A DNA stretch of 36,629 bases from Chryseobacterium lathyri (lineage in GTDB: Bacteria > Bacteroidota > Bacteroidia > Flavobacteriales > Weeksellaceae): positions 1-36,629 of the forward strand of contig NZ_QNFY01000022.1 of the NCBI RefSeq assembly GCF_003290185.1, written 5' to 3'. A model generated the notes under the pieces. That model was not told where the DNA came from. It saw only the letters and a program-made list of their open reading frames with translations, and made no database searches. This document shows, one piece after another, positions 23,872-32,671 of this stretch; the first letter of the stretch is position 1, and each line of letters starts with the position of its first letter. Made by a program: the position numbers and the translations under genes.

Positions 23872-26800
23872 ATGAAGAAGACTTTAGCTACTTTTGCTGT
23901 TTTTTTACTCCCCCTTTACCTTACTGCCCAAGAAATTAACATTTCCGGAAATGTAAAATCCGAAAACGGTTCCAGTGTTTCCGGAGTAAGCATTACCGAC
24001 AAAAACACCGGGAAAACGACGGTGACGGATGAAAGCGGTAATTTTACAATTTCTGCCAATCCTAAAGACGTCCTTGAATTTTATGCTCCTGATTTTTCAA
24101 TGTATACTGTGGAGGTTTCTTCCAAAAGACAGTATGCTGTTGTTTTGAAAAAAGCGGATGAGAAACAAATTGAAGGTATCGTTATTACCGCCTTAGGAAT
24201 TGCCAAAAAGAAAGAAAAGATAGGCTATGCCACCCAGGAAGTTGGCACCAAACAGTTTGAAACCATTACCACTCCGAGTATAGGAAATTTATTCTCAGGA
24301 CAGGTGGCCGGCCTTAATGTATCCAACCCTACAGGAATGCAGCAGGCTCCGCAATTTACGTTGAGAGGAAATTCCAATCTGGTTTTCGTGATCGATGGGG
24401 TAATTGTTGAGAGAGAAGTTTTTCAGAACCTGGATCCCAACAATATTGAAAACATCAATGTTCTGAAAGGAGCAACCGCTTCTGCACTGTATGGTTCAAG
24501 AGGAAGATATGGAGCTGTTTTAATCACCACTAAAAGTGCCAGGAAAAAAGGTTTTTCTGTAGAATTTTCACAAAATACGATGGTGACGGCAGGATTTACC
24601 AATCTTCCGAAAACCCAAAACGAGTACGGAAACGGATCACATGGAAAATATGAATTCTGGGACGGAGCTGACGGTGGTGTGAATGATGGTGACATGATCT
24701 GGGGTCCGAAATTTGTTCCCGGACTGAAAATTGCGCAGTGGAACAGCCCGATCAGAGATAAGATGACAGGGCAGGTGATTCCGTGGTACGGTGCGGTAGC
24801 AGGAACTCAGTACAATGACAAATCAAGATATGAAAGAGTGCCTATCGATTGGAAGTATCATGATAACTTAGATATCTTTTTAAAGCCTGCGGTGATCAAT
24901 AATAACAGTTTTGCAGTAAGCTATAGAAACAATAAAGATATCTACAGGCTATCCGGAAATTTTATGAATTATGACGACAGAATTCCCGGTTCCTATCTTC
25001 AGCGCTATGGTGTGAACTTTTCTTCTGAAAATCATTTGGGAGAAAAATTAACCTTCGATACCAAATTCAATTTTAACCAAACATTCACGCCCAATATTCC
25101 CAACTACGATTATAACCCAAGCGGGCACATGTACACCATCCTGATCTGGATGGGAGCGGATGTAGACGGAAGAGACCTTAAAAACCACATGTGGATCCCG
25201 GGGAAAGAAGGTACTGCACAGGCTAACTGGAATTATGCATGGTACAATAATCCATGGTTCGGAGCCGAATATTACAAGAATAAAAATAGGACCAACATCA
25301 TTAATGCACAGACTGGTCTGGAATATAAAGCCACTGAAGATTTCTCAGTAAAAGGGAAAATATCCATTGTTGAAAATCACAACAAACAGGAAATATTAAG
25401 TCCTTATTCTTACTTCAACTACAGTGCTCCAAGAAGTGGAGGTTATCTCCTTAATGATTCCAAAACATGGAATATGAACTCCGATATCTTAGCCACCTAC
25501 AAGAAAAAGATATCAGATAACTTCGATTTTACAATCAATGCCGGAGGATCAACATTCTATTATAAGAACGATATCGACAATGCTTCAACAGACGGGCTGA
25601 AAATTCCGGAACTGTATACCCTGGAAAACTCAACCGGAGCTATAAAGTATTATGATTATCTTAAGGAAAAGCTGATCTACAGTGCCTACTCAACGATTGA
25701 TATTGGATTGTATAATGCTTTTTTCATCAATGTTTCAGGACGTAATGACTGGTCCTCTACCCTTCCGAAAGCCAACAGATCTTATTTTTATCCTTCTGCA
25801 TCGGTAAGTGCGGTTATTTCGAATCTTGTTAAAATGCCGGAAGCTGTTAATCTTTTAAAACTTTCAGCTTCGTGGGCCAAGGTAGCTTATGATTTCCAGC
25901 CCTATTCGATAAGGAATTATTATCTGAATAATAAAGGAGCCACCTTTAACGGAAATCCGATGTTTAATTATCCTACTATCCTCAATGTGGAAAATTCTTT
26001 AAAGCCGGAGCAGACCAAATCTTATGAATTGGGCTTAAGCGCTGGCTTATTCAAGAACAGAGTTACTTTAGATGTTACTTATTTCAGTACATTGGATTAT
26101 AACAATATCCTGGAATTCCCGGCTGCTCCGTCATCAGGTTTTACTTCTCAATATGTAAACGGAAACGAGTATACAACAAAAGGTTTAGAGATCTCTTTAG
26201 GCCTGGTTCCTGTAAAAACAGCCAATTTTACCTGGAGATCTTTAATCAACTGGAGTACGTATGAACAGAAGCTTACTTCTATTTATGGCGATATGCCGAA
26301 CTACAACAATATCCAGCTCGGCGAAAGAATGGACAGCTACTACGATTATACCTGGAAGAAATCCCCGGACGGAAAAGTAATTCTGAATGCTGCCACAGGA
26401 ATGCCTACAAGAGCGGATACCCAAAGTAATCTGGGCCACTTCAACCCGGATTGGACATTTGGTTTCAATAATACTTTTAAATATAAAAAGTTATCCCTGA
26501 ATATCGGAATTGACGGAAGCATAGGGGGTGTCATGAGATCCCAGGTCGTAGAAAAAATGTGGTGGGGCGGAAAACATCCGAACTCAACAGCCTACAGAGA
26601 CCTTGAATATGCCAATCCGGGAACGTATTATTTTGTACCGGACGGTGTCAATTATAATGCGGCTACCGGAACCTATACCCCACACACAAAGCCGATCAGC
26701 TTTCAGGACTGGGCACAGAATTATCCTTATCAGGCAAGGGTAACAGAGGATGAAAGTGAATTGTTTGCAAATGTTTTCGACAGAACTTTTATCAAACTGA

Positions 26801-27015
26801 GATCTGTAGTCCTGGAATATGATTTTTCTTATCTCCTTAATCCAAAAGGAATGATCAAAAATTTCACAGCCAATATTTCAGCTTACAATCTGGCCATGTG
26901 GAAAAAGTCTAAGAATCTTTATTCCGACCCGGATTACCAGCTCAAGAAAGATAACAATGATATCCAGGATCCTTCCAGCAGATGGATAGGCATCGGGTTT
27001 AATCTTAAATTTTAA
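23872..27015 (+). CDS. SusC/RagA family TonB-linked outer membrane transporter
   Basis: The 1047-residue protein has a signal peptide (MKKTLATFAVFLLPLYLTAQ), an N-terminal carboxypeptidase-regulatory-like domain (about 20-95: EINISGNVKSENGSSVSGVS...), then the SusC-type block ITALGIAKKKEKIGYATQEV, a TonB plug (QVAGLNVSNP ... FVIDGV ... NVLKGATASALYGSRG) and a large beta-barrel ending in LKF. Length and order are normal. SusC proteins import oligomers bound by their SusD partner, using TonB energy. The SusD gene follows at 19 bases and a phospholipase C gene after that, so the substrate might be a phospholipid-derived compound rather than a glycan. No SusR, hybrid two-component or ECF/anti-sigma pair is adjacent. 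Confidence 0.95.
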   Translation: MKKTLATFAVFLLPLYLTAQEINISGNVKSENGSSVSGVSITDKNTGKTTVTDESGNFTISANPKDVLEFYAPDFSMYTVEVSSKRQYAVVLKKADEKQIEGIVITALGIAKKKEKIGYATQEVGTKQFETITTPSIGNLFSGQVAGLNVSNPTGMQQAPQFTLRGNSNLVFVIDGVIVEREVFQNLDPNNIENINVLKGATASALYGSRGRYGAVLITTKSARKKGFSVEFSQNTMVTAGFTNLPKTQNEYGNGSHGKYEFWDGADGGVNDGDMIWGPKFVPGLKIAQWNSPIRDKMTGQVIPWYGAVAGTQYNDKSRYERVPIDWKYHDNLDIFLKPAVINNNSFAVSYRNNKDIYRLSGNFMNYDDRIPGSYLQRYGVNFSSENHLGEKLTFDTKFNFNQTFTPNIPNYDYNPSGHMYTILIWMGADVDGRDLKNHMWIPGKEGTAQANWNYAWYNNPWFGAEYYKNKNRTNIINAQTGLEYKATEDFSVKGKISIVENHNKQEILSPYSYFNYSAPRSGGYLLNDSKTWNMNSDILATYKKKISDNFDFTINAGGSTFYYKNDIDNASTDGLKIPELYTLENSTGAIKYYDYLKEKLIYSAYSTIDIGLYNAFFINVSGRNDWSSTLPKANRSYFYPSASVSAVISNLVKMPEAVNLLKLSASWAKVAYDFQPYSIRNYYLNNKGATFNGNPMFNYPTILNVENSLKPEQTKSYELGLSAGLFKNRVTLDVTYFSTLDYNNILEFPAAPSSGFTSQYVNGNEYTTKGLEISLGLVPVKTANFTWRSLINWSTYEQKLTSIYGDMPNYNNIQLGERMDSYYDYTWKKSPDGKVILNAATGMPTRADTQSNLGHFNPDWTFGFNNTFKYKKLSLNIGIDGSIGGVMRSQVVEKMWWGGKHPNSTAYRDLEYANPGTYYFVPDGVNYNAATGTYTPHTKPISFQDWAQNYPYQARVTEDESELFANVFDRTFIKLRSVVLEYDFSYLLNPKGMIKNFTANISAYNLAMWKKSKNLYSDPDYQLKKDNNDIQDPSSRWIGIGFNLKF

Positions 27016-27079
27016 TTAAAAAGTATCCTGAACAATGAAAAAGACTATCAATTTTATAGCGAAACCGCAAAATAATACA

Positions 27080-28555
27080 ATGATCAAATGGCTAAAGTCG
27101 GCAGCTTTTGCAGGACTGCTGATTCTCACTTCATGCGAGACCGATCTTGACAAAATCAACGAAAATCCTAATGATCAGGCCAGTGTAGATCCTAAAGTTC
27201 TCCTGACGTATGTTTCAAAAGATGCTTTCCAGATCAACGGCGACAATATGTATGCCTCAAGAATGATGATCGGTACAGACGGAGAAAACACTTATCAGTA
27301 CATGAAATGGAACGACGCCTCTTTCGAAGTATACACCAAAGGGCTTCTGAACACAGTAAAAATGATGCAGGAAGCCGAGAAGATCAATAATAAGAACTAC
27401 ACTGCTATTGGTAAATTCTACAGAGCCTATTATTTTTTTAATTTAAGTTTAAAATTCGGAAGTATCCCATACACAGAAGCTGCCAAAGGTGAATCCGGAA
27501 TTACCCAGCCGAAATACGACAGCCAGGAAACAGTAATGGCCGGCATTTTATCAGAACTGAAAGAAGCCAATGATCTCATCAATAGCAATGATAAAATTGA
27601 AGGCGATATTATCTATAACGGTGATGCTTCAAAATGGAAAAAGCTGATCAACTCTTTCCGATTGAAGATCTTAATAACCATGTCTAAAAAATCTACCCTG
27701 GGAAGCTATAATGTAGCCACTGAATTTGCGTCTATTGCAGGAAGCCAGGCATTAATGACATCTATTTCAGATAATGGAGAGCTTAAATTTGCTGATGTGG
27801 CAGACAGCAGATATACCATGTTCAATAACAGTGGTTACGGATCAAGTTTATACATGGCTGATTATTTTATTAACCTTTTTAAGGCCAGACAAGACCCACG
27901 TCTGTTTACCTTTGCAGCTCAAACTACAGGCGCGAAAGAGGCAGGAAAACCCGTGACAGATTTTACAGGATACAATGGAGGTAACCCAACGTCTTCCTAT
28001 TCTGACAATGCAGCACTGATTACAGCAAAAAATATCTCTAAGGTAAATGACCGTTTTTATAAAGATCCTACCAATGAGCCTTCTTCTGTCTTAAGTTATT
28101 CCGAACTGGAATTTATCCTTGCTGAAGCAGCAGCCAGAGGATGGATCCCGGGACCGGCAAAAACACATTATGACAATGCCATAAAAGCGAGCTTTAGTTT
28201 TTATCAGACTTATGTAAAAAATCCGGGACAATATTTCTCAGGCTTTAATGTGAATCAGTATCTGGCAACCCCATTAGTCATTTACAATGAGGCTGATCCT
28301 CTTCAAACCTCTTTGGAAAAGATCATGACTCAAAAATATATGACGATGTTCCATCAGAGCCAATGGACCTCTTATTATGATTATTTAAGAACAGGATATC
28401 CAAATTACCCTCTGCAGACAGGAGTTTCTGCGCCATTCAGATTCAGGTATCCGCAAGCCGAGTACAGCTATAACAGCACCAATTTAAAAGCCGCACTGGC
28501 TGCCCAGTACGGAGGAAATGATAATATCAATTCTAAACCATGGTGGCTGCAGTAA
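27080..28555 (+). CDS. SusD/RagB family nutrient-binding lipoprotein
   Basis: From ATG 27080 the protein has 491 residues and a textbook lipoprotein signal: MIKWLKSAAFAGLLILTSC with Cys19 lipidated. An in-frame ATG at 27035 would add 15 residues before the signal and is less likely. The mature protein starts ETDLDKINENPNDQ and continues as a SusD-like protein of the SusD_2 (PF12771) type, with TPR-like helices (KFYRAYYFFNLSLKFGSIPYTEAAKG) and a SELEFILAEAAARGW block. SusD caps the SusC barrel and binds the substrate. SusC and SusD form an operon; the phospholipase gene begins 80 bases later. Confidence 0.92.
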   Translation: MIKWLKSAAFAGLLILTSCETDLDKINENPNDQASVDPKVLLTYVSKDAFQINGDNMYASRMMIGTDGENTYQYMKWNDASFEVYTKGLLNTVKMMQEAEKINNKNYTAIGKFYRAYYFFNLSLKFGSIPYTEAAKGESGITQPKYDSQETVMAGILSELKEANDLINSNDKIEGDIIYNGDASKWKKLINSFRLKILITMSKKSTLGSYNVATEFASIAGSQALMTSISDNGELKFADVADSRYTMFNNSGYGSSLYMADYFINLFKARQDPRLFTFAAQTTGAKEAGKPVTDFTGYNGGNPTSSYSDNAALITAKNISKVNDRFYKDPTNEPSSVLSYSELEFILAEAAARGWIPGPAKTHYDNAIKASFSFYQTYVKNPGQYFSGFNVNQYLATPLVIYNEADPLQTSLEKIMTQKYMTMFHQSQWTSYYDYLRTGYPNYPLQTGVSAPFRFRYPQAEYSYNSTNLKAALAAQYGGNDNINSKPWWLQ

Positions 28556-28635
28556 GAACTTAATATTTATATAAAAAACAGATAAACCGCAGGAAAATCC
28601 AATAACTTGCGGTTTATTTCTTATTTTGATTGAAC

Positions 28636-30975
28636 ATGAACAGAAGAGAATTTTTAGAAAAGTCAAGCCTTTTGCTGGCCGGGCTGGGAACTTCAAGCGT
28701 TCTTCACCCTGCTATTTTAAAAGCACTGGCCATTGAACCGGCAGCACTGTCTACTTTTTATGATGCGGAACATGTAGTGATCCTGATGCAGGAAAACCGT
28801 TCTTTTGACCATGCTTTCGGAGCATTGAAAGGAGTAAGGGGCTTCCTTGACAAAAGAGCTTTCATTAAAGAGGATGGACATTCCGTTTTTTTTCAAAAGG
28901 ATGATGCAGGAAAATATGCTGCTCCTGCAAGATTAGATCTCAGAAATACTAAATCTACGTGGATGAGCTCTCTGCCCCATTCCTGGTCGGATCAGCAGAA
29001 AGCATTAAACAAAAGAAAATATGACAAGTGGCTGCAGTTTAAAGCCTCCGGAAATAAAGACTACAAAAGTATTCCGCTTACTTTGGGCTATTATAATCGG
29101 GAAGATCTTCCATTTTATTATCAGCTGGCAGATGCATTCACCATATTTGATCAATATTTTTGCTCTTCACTTACAGGAACCACTCCGAACAGACTTTTTC
29201 ACTGGTCCGGTACTCTCAGGGAGCAACAGAACGGCAAAGTAAAAGCGAATGTCTACAATGAAAACATTGATTATGATAAAGCCAGACAGGCACGCTGGAA
29301 AAGCTTTCCTGAATTATTGGAGGAACAGAATGTTTCGTGGAAAATCTACCAGAACGAGATCAGTCTTCCCAAAGGAATGTCCGGAGAACAGGAAGCGTGG
29401 CTGAGTAATTTCACCGATAATCCCATTGAATGGTTTTCAAAATTCAATGTCAAATTTTCAAAAGGCTATTATCAGAATATTCCTAAAATTATTGCTTACC
29501 TGAAAGAGGAAACCGGAAAAAAACCGGATCAGAAGAAAAAACTGGAAGCAATGATTGCTGAGCTTGAAGAAGACCAGATCAAATACGCTCCCGAAAATTA
29601 TTCCAAACTTTCACAGCAGGAAAAAAACCTTCACGAAAAAGCCTTTACAACTAATAGTAATGATCCTGACTATTGGAACTTAGAAATCGGAAGTGACGAA
29701 AACGGAGAAAGGCTGGTCGTTCCGAAAGGAGATGTACTGTTCCAGTTCCGCAAAGATGTGGAAGAGAAAAAACTTCCGCTGGTTTCATGGCTGGTGGCTC
29801 CTGAGCATTTTTCTGACCATCCGGGATCACCATGGTATGGCGCCTGGTATATTTCGGAGGTTTTAAATATTCTTACCAAAGATCCTGAAACCTGGAAAAA
29901 AACCATTTTCATCATCAATTATGATGAAAACGACGGCTATTTTGACCACGTTCTTCCATTTGCCCCACCGCTCAACCCGAGCCAACCGGTTGATATGAAT
30001 GGTAAAGAAGGGGTGGAATATGTGGATAAATCCCAGGAATACATGTCTGTTCTTCCATTGAAAGACCATGAAAGAATAGAAGGCACTGTTGGTTTAGGCT
30101 ACAGGGTTCCGATGATCATTGCATCACCCTGGACGAAAGGCGGCTTTGTCAATTCTGAGGTTTCCGATCATACTTCCGTTCTGCAGTTTCTGGAGAAATT
30201 TATTCAGAAAAAATACCGGAAAGATGTTAAAGTTGACACTATCAGCGACTGGAGAAGGGCGATTTGCGGCGATCTGACTTCTGCCTTTAATTCTTCCAAT
30301 ACACAGGCTCCGCAGATGGATTATCTGGATCAAAAAGATTATGCAAAGACCATCAATGCTGCCAAAAGCAAGCCTGTTCCGGATCTTAAATGGTATAAAG
30401 AAAATGAAATCAGCGACAGTCTTCTTGAAATTCAGGAAAGGGGGATCAAACCTTCCCATCCGCTTCCTTATCATTACCATGTCAATCTGGAAAACAGCAA
30501 GATCAAAATGACCAATTTAAAAGAAGCCGGAGTTCCTTTGTTAGTTTATGACAGAATGCAATTGAATAGCAATAATTATCACTTCTCTTATGCTCTTTAT
30601 TCTAGACAGGAGCTGTCACATACTGTAAATTCCGGAAAATATGATTATGAAGTTTTCGGGCCTAATGGTTTTTTCCGGAAATTCAGCGGAAATAATCCTG
30701 ACATAGAAGTACAGCTGATTGATAACGGTTTGAAGAATCAGGCAGAATTGGTTTTCAGAAAGAAAAAGGCAAACGTATCTGTTGTTTTGGAAGATCTGTA
30801 TGAAAAGAAGAAAAAAACAATCGCCTTACATCAAACAGAAGAAAAAATAACAGTTGATCTCAATAAAAATAAAGGTTGGTATGATCTAAAAGTAATATTT
30901 GATGATCATATCTGGCATTTTGCCGGAAGAACGGAAACCGGAAAAGTTTCCATTTCAGATCCTCACTGGGCATAA
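28636..30975 (+). CDS. Phosphocholine-specific phospholipase C, Tat-exported
   Basis: The 779-residue enzyme begins with a Tat signal (MNRREFLEKSSLLLAGLG). It shows the phosphoesterase-family (PF04185) motifs: VILMQENRSFDHAFG (near residue 50), CSSLTGTTPNRLFHWSG, SDHPGSPWYGAWYISEV and NYDENDGYFDHVLPF. Two C-terminal DUF756-type beta domains (about 610-690 and 700-779) complete the architecture of the non-haemolytic phospholipase C family. It should cleave phosphatidylcholine or sphingomyelin to release phosphocholine, and needs Tat because it folds before export. ATG 28636 is used rather than TTG 28630. It sits behind a SusCD pair, which may import its products. A strong terminator follows. 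Confidence 0.92.
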   Translation: MNRREFLEKSSLLLAGLGTSSVLHPAILKALAIEPAALSTFYDAEHVVILMQENRSFDHAFGALKGVRGFLDKRAFIKEDGHSVFFQKDDAGKYAAPARLDLRNTKSTWMSSLPHSWSDQQKALNKRKYDKWLQFKASGNKDYKSIPLTLGYYNREDLPFYYQLADAFTIFDQYFCSSLTGTTPNRLFHWSGTLREQQNGKVKANVYNENIDYDKARQARWKSFPELLEEQNVSWKIYQNEISLPKGMSGEQEAWLSNFTDNPIEWFSKFNVKFSKGYYQNIPKIIAYLKEETGKKPDQKKKLEAMIAELEEDQIKYAPENYSKLSQQEKNLHEKAFTTNSNDPDYWNLEIGSDENGERLVVPKGDVLFQFRKDVEEKKLPLVSWLVAPEHFSDHPGSPWYGAWYISEVLNILTKDPETWKKTIFIINYDENDGYFDHVLPFAPPLNPSQPVDMNGKEGVEYVDKSQEYMSVLPLKDHERIEGTVGLGYRVPMIIASPWTKGGFVNSEVSDHTSVLQFLEKFIQKKYRKDVKVDTISDWRRAICGDLTSAFNSSNTQAPQMDYLDQKDYAKTINAAKSKPVPDLKWYKENEISDSLLEIQERGIKPSHPLPYHYHVNLENSKIKMTNLKEAGVPLLVYDRMQLNSNNYHFSYALYSRQELSHTVNSGKYDYEVFGPNGFFRKFSGNNPDIEVQLIDNGLKNQAELVFRKKKANVSVVLEDLYEKKKKTIALHQTEEKITVDLNKNKGWYDLKVIFDDHIWHFAGRTETGKVSISDPHWA

Positions 30976-30994
30976 CAAAAAAATGATAAGAAGT

Positions 30995-31024
30995 AAAGCC
31001 TTACACAAATTGTGTAAGGCTTTT
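30995..31024 (+). terminator. Terminator after the phospholipase gene
   Basis: AAAGCCTTACACA (30995-31007) and TGTGTAAGGCTTT (31011-31023) form a perfect 13-bp stem with a 3-base loop, ending in T. Confidence 0.85.
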
Positions 31025-31194
31025 GTTATGATTACAATCATAGATTAAGATGCTGGTTTTATATAATTTACATGTAAGTATTTTAATGAATAATAGAATA
31101 TTGTAATGAAATAGTTAATAATATTTAAAAAAGATAATTTTATTGATATTATTGACTGATTTTGATTAAATTCACCTAACTAATTAACAGCGTC

Positions 31195-31773
31195 ATGAAA
31201 AAATCAACATTAAGCCTTGCAGTATGTTTTATTACTGCTGCAATTTCCGGCAACTTACAAGCGCAGGATACCAATACTGACAATCACACCATCACAATTT
31301 CTATTCCTGAAGTTGCATTGGTAGATATTGAGCCAGCTGCAACGAAGAACATTACATTGGGATTTACAGCTCCAACAGAAGCAGGTAATCCTATTACTCC
31401 GACTACTTCCAATAACACCCTTTGGCTGAATTATTCATCTATCAAATCTGTGGCAGATCCTACACGTAATGTATCTGTGAAGGTAAATGCTCTTATTCCC
31501 GGAATTGACATCAATGTAACTGCAGCAGCGGCTACAGGTAGTGGTGGAGGTACATTAGGTACACCAGCAGCTCAGCTTACACTGAGTGCAGCAGACCAAA
31601 CTATTATTTCAGGGATTGGAAGTGCTTACACAGGAAACGGGGCCAATAATGGCCACAACCTTACATATGCCCTAGCTGCAGGAAGCGGACCTGGAGGAGT
31701 AGCGGTATATGCAGATCTGCAGGCAACAGCTAGTACTGTGGCTACGGTAACTTATACGATCGCAGATAACTAA
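31195..31773 (+). CDS. Putative fibre/pilus subunit A
   Basis: The 192-residue exported protein has a Sec signal (MKKSTLSLAVCFITAAISGNLQAQ) without a lipobox. The mature part is beta-rich and Gly/Ala/Thr-rich. It opens with an alternating strand (TITISIPEVALVDIEP), then FTAPTEAG, LIPGIDINV, a GSGGGTLGT loop, a TGNGANNGH loop, and closes with the strand ATVTYTIADN. The alternating hydrophobic N- and C-terminal strands recall chaperone-usher pilins, where the last strand binds the chaperone and the first is the donor strand. It is clearly paralogous to the gene at 35417. The likely role as major subunit is inferred from position (first) and the hairpin after it. No known pilin family was recognised. 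Confidence 0.55.
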   Translation: MKKSTLSLAVCFITAAISGNLQAQDTNTDNHTITISIPEVALVDIEPAATKNITLGFTAPTEAGNPITPTTSNNTLWLNYSSIKSVADPTRNVSVKVNALIPGIDINVTAAAATGSGGGTLGTPAAQLTLSAADQTIISGIGSAYTGNGANNGHNLTYALAAGSGPGGVAVYADLQATASTVATVTYTIADN

Positions 31774-31798
31774 TCTCATTTCAATTTAAGATAAAACA

Positions 31799-31834
31799 AG
31801 AAGAAGTCGTTTATCAGCTTCTTCTCGGTTTTAT
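31799..31834 (+). terminator. Weak hairpin/attenuator after subunit A
   Basis: AGAAGAAG (31799-31806) pairs with CTTCTTCT (31818-31825) around an 11-base loop, followed by CGGTTTT. An 8-bp AT-rich stem is weak, so partial termination or mRNA protection is likely. It would raise subunit A over the genes downstream. Confidence 0.45.
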
Positions 31835-31864
31835 ATGGTCAACGATTAAATTCTAAACTTTTAC

Positions 31865-32671
31865 ATGATTATGATAAAGCGTATTTTTTTTCTGATGTTC
31901 CTGATGCTGCAATTTAGCTTTCTACATGCGGGTATCGTGGTCCTGAACGGTCTTACCCATACTTACAAAGTGGAAAACGGAAAAGTATATAAAGGAAAAA
32001 TTGGGATTGAAAATACAGGAAGCACTCCGCAAAATGTAAAATTATTCTTACAGGATTTCACCTATAAGGCCGACGGATCTATACATTATACCGAAATACG
32101 TACTAATAACAGAAGTAATGGCGACTGGATAAAACTTAATACCAATCTGATCACTCTGAAGGCAAAGGAAAAAGCCGAAGTATTTTATGAAATTACCGTT
32201 CCCAACCAGCCTGCCGATCCCGGAAGCTATTGGAGCGTTATTATTGTAGAACCTGTAGAAGAGATTAAGCCCAGCAATGATAAAGCAGGAGTAAATATTA
32301 CTTCTGTGATACGCTACGCTATCCAGGTGATCACTGACTATGAATCTGAAAAAGCAAAACCTGACCTAAAATTTGAAAGTGTAAAAGTAGAGAAAGAAGA
32401 CGGAAGACAAACCGCAAAAATTGCCATAGCTAATAACGGCGATCTCTATTGTAAATCCTCTGTAGCCATTGAAATCTACAACCGTAAAACCGGAGAACGA
32501 TTGGGAAGCTACTCGAGCATTGCAATGGGATTGTTACCCCATACCTCCAAATCATTCCATATTGATATCAGCAAAGTTCCGGCAGATCAATACAAAGCAG
32601 TCCTGATTGCCACCGATGAAGAAGAGAATGCATTTGCTCTCAATGTGGAATTAGAAGTTAAGAATGATTAA
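31865..32671 (+). CDS. Two-Ig-domain periplasmic protein, putative chaperone of a fibre system
   Basis: The 268-residue protein (266 from the ATG at 31871) has a signal peptide ending near LHA/GIV. Domain one (about 25-145) looks like a PapD/DUF916-type Ig fold: YKVENGKVYKGKIGIENTGSTPQNVKLFLQDF, ITLKAKEKAEVFYEITVP and GSYWSVIIVEP. Domain two (about 165-265) is a second Ig-like domain with IAIANNGDLYCKSSVAIEIYN and GLLPHTSKSFHIDIS. The layout resembles periplasmic pilus chaperones and also the DUF916-DUF3324 proteins of Gram-positive WxL loci. It lacks a recognisable chaperone signature beyond this. Its last 8 bases overlap the start of the barrel gene (ATGATTAA), so the two are translationally coupled. 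Confidence 0.5.
   Translation: MIMIKRIFFLMFLMLQFSFLHAGIVVLNGLTHTYKVENGKVYKGKIGIENTGSTPQNVKLFLQDFTYKADGSIHYTEIRTNNRSNGDWIKLNTNLITLKAKEKAEVFYEITVPNQPADPGSYWSVIIVEPVEEIKPSNDKAGVNITSVIRYAIQVITDYESEKAKPDLKFESVKVEKEDGRQTAKIAIANNGDLYCKSSVAIEIYNRKTGERLGSYSSIAMGLLPHTSKSFHIDISKVPADQYKAVLIATDEEENAFALNVELEVKND

Noticed and set aside
30021..30029. TGTGGATAA (reverse DnaA box) in the phospholipase gene
   Set aside because: A single 9-mer inside a coding region is compatible with chance.
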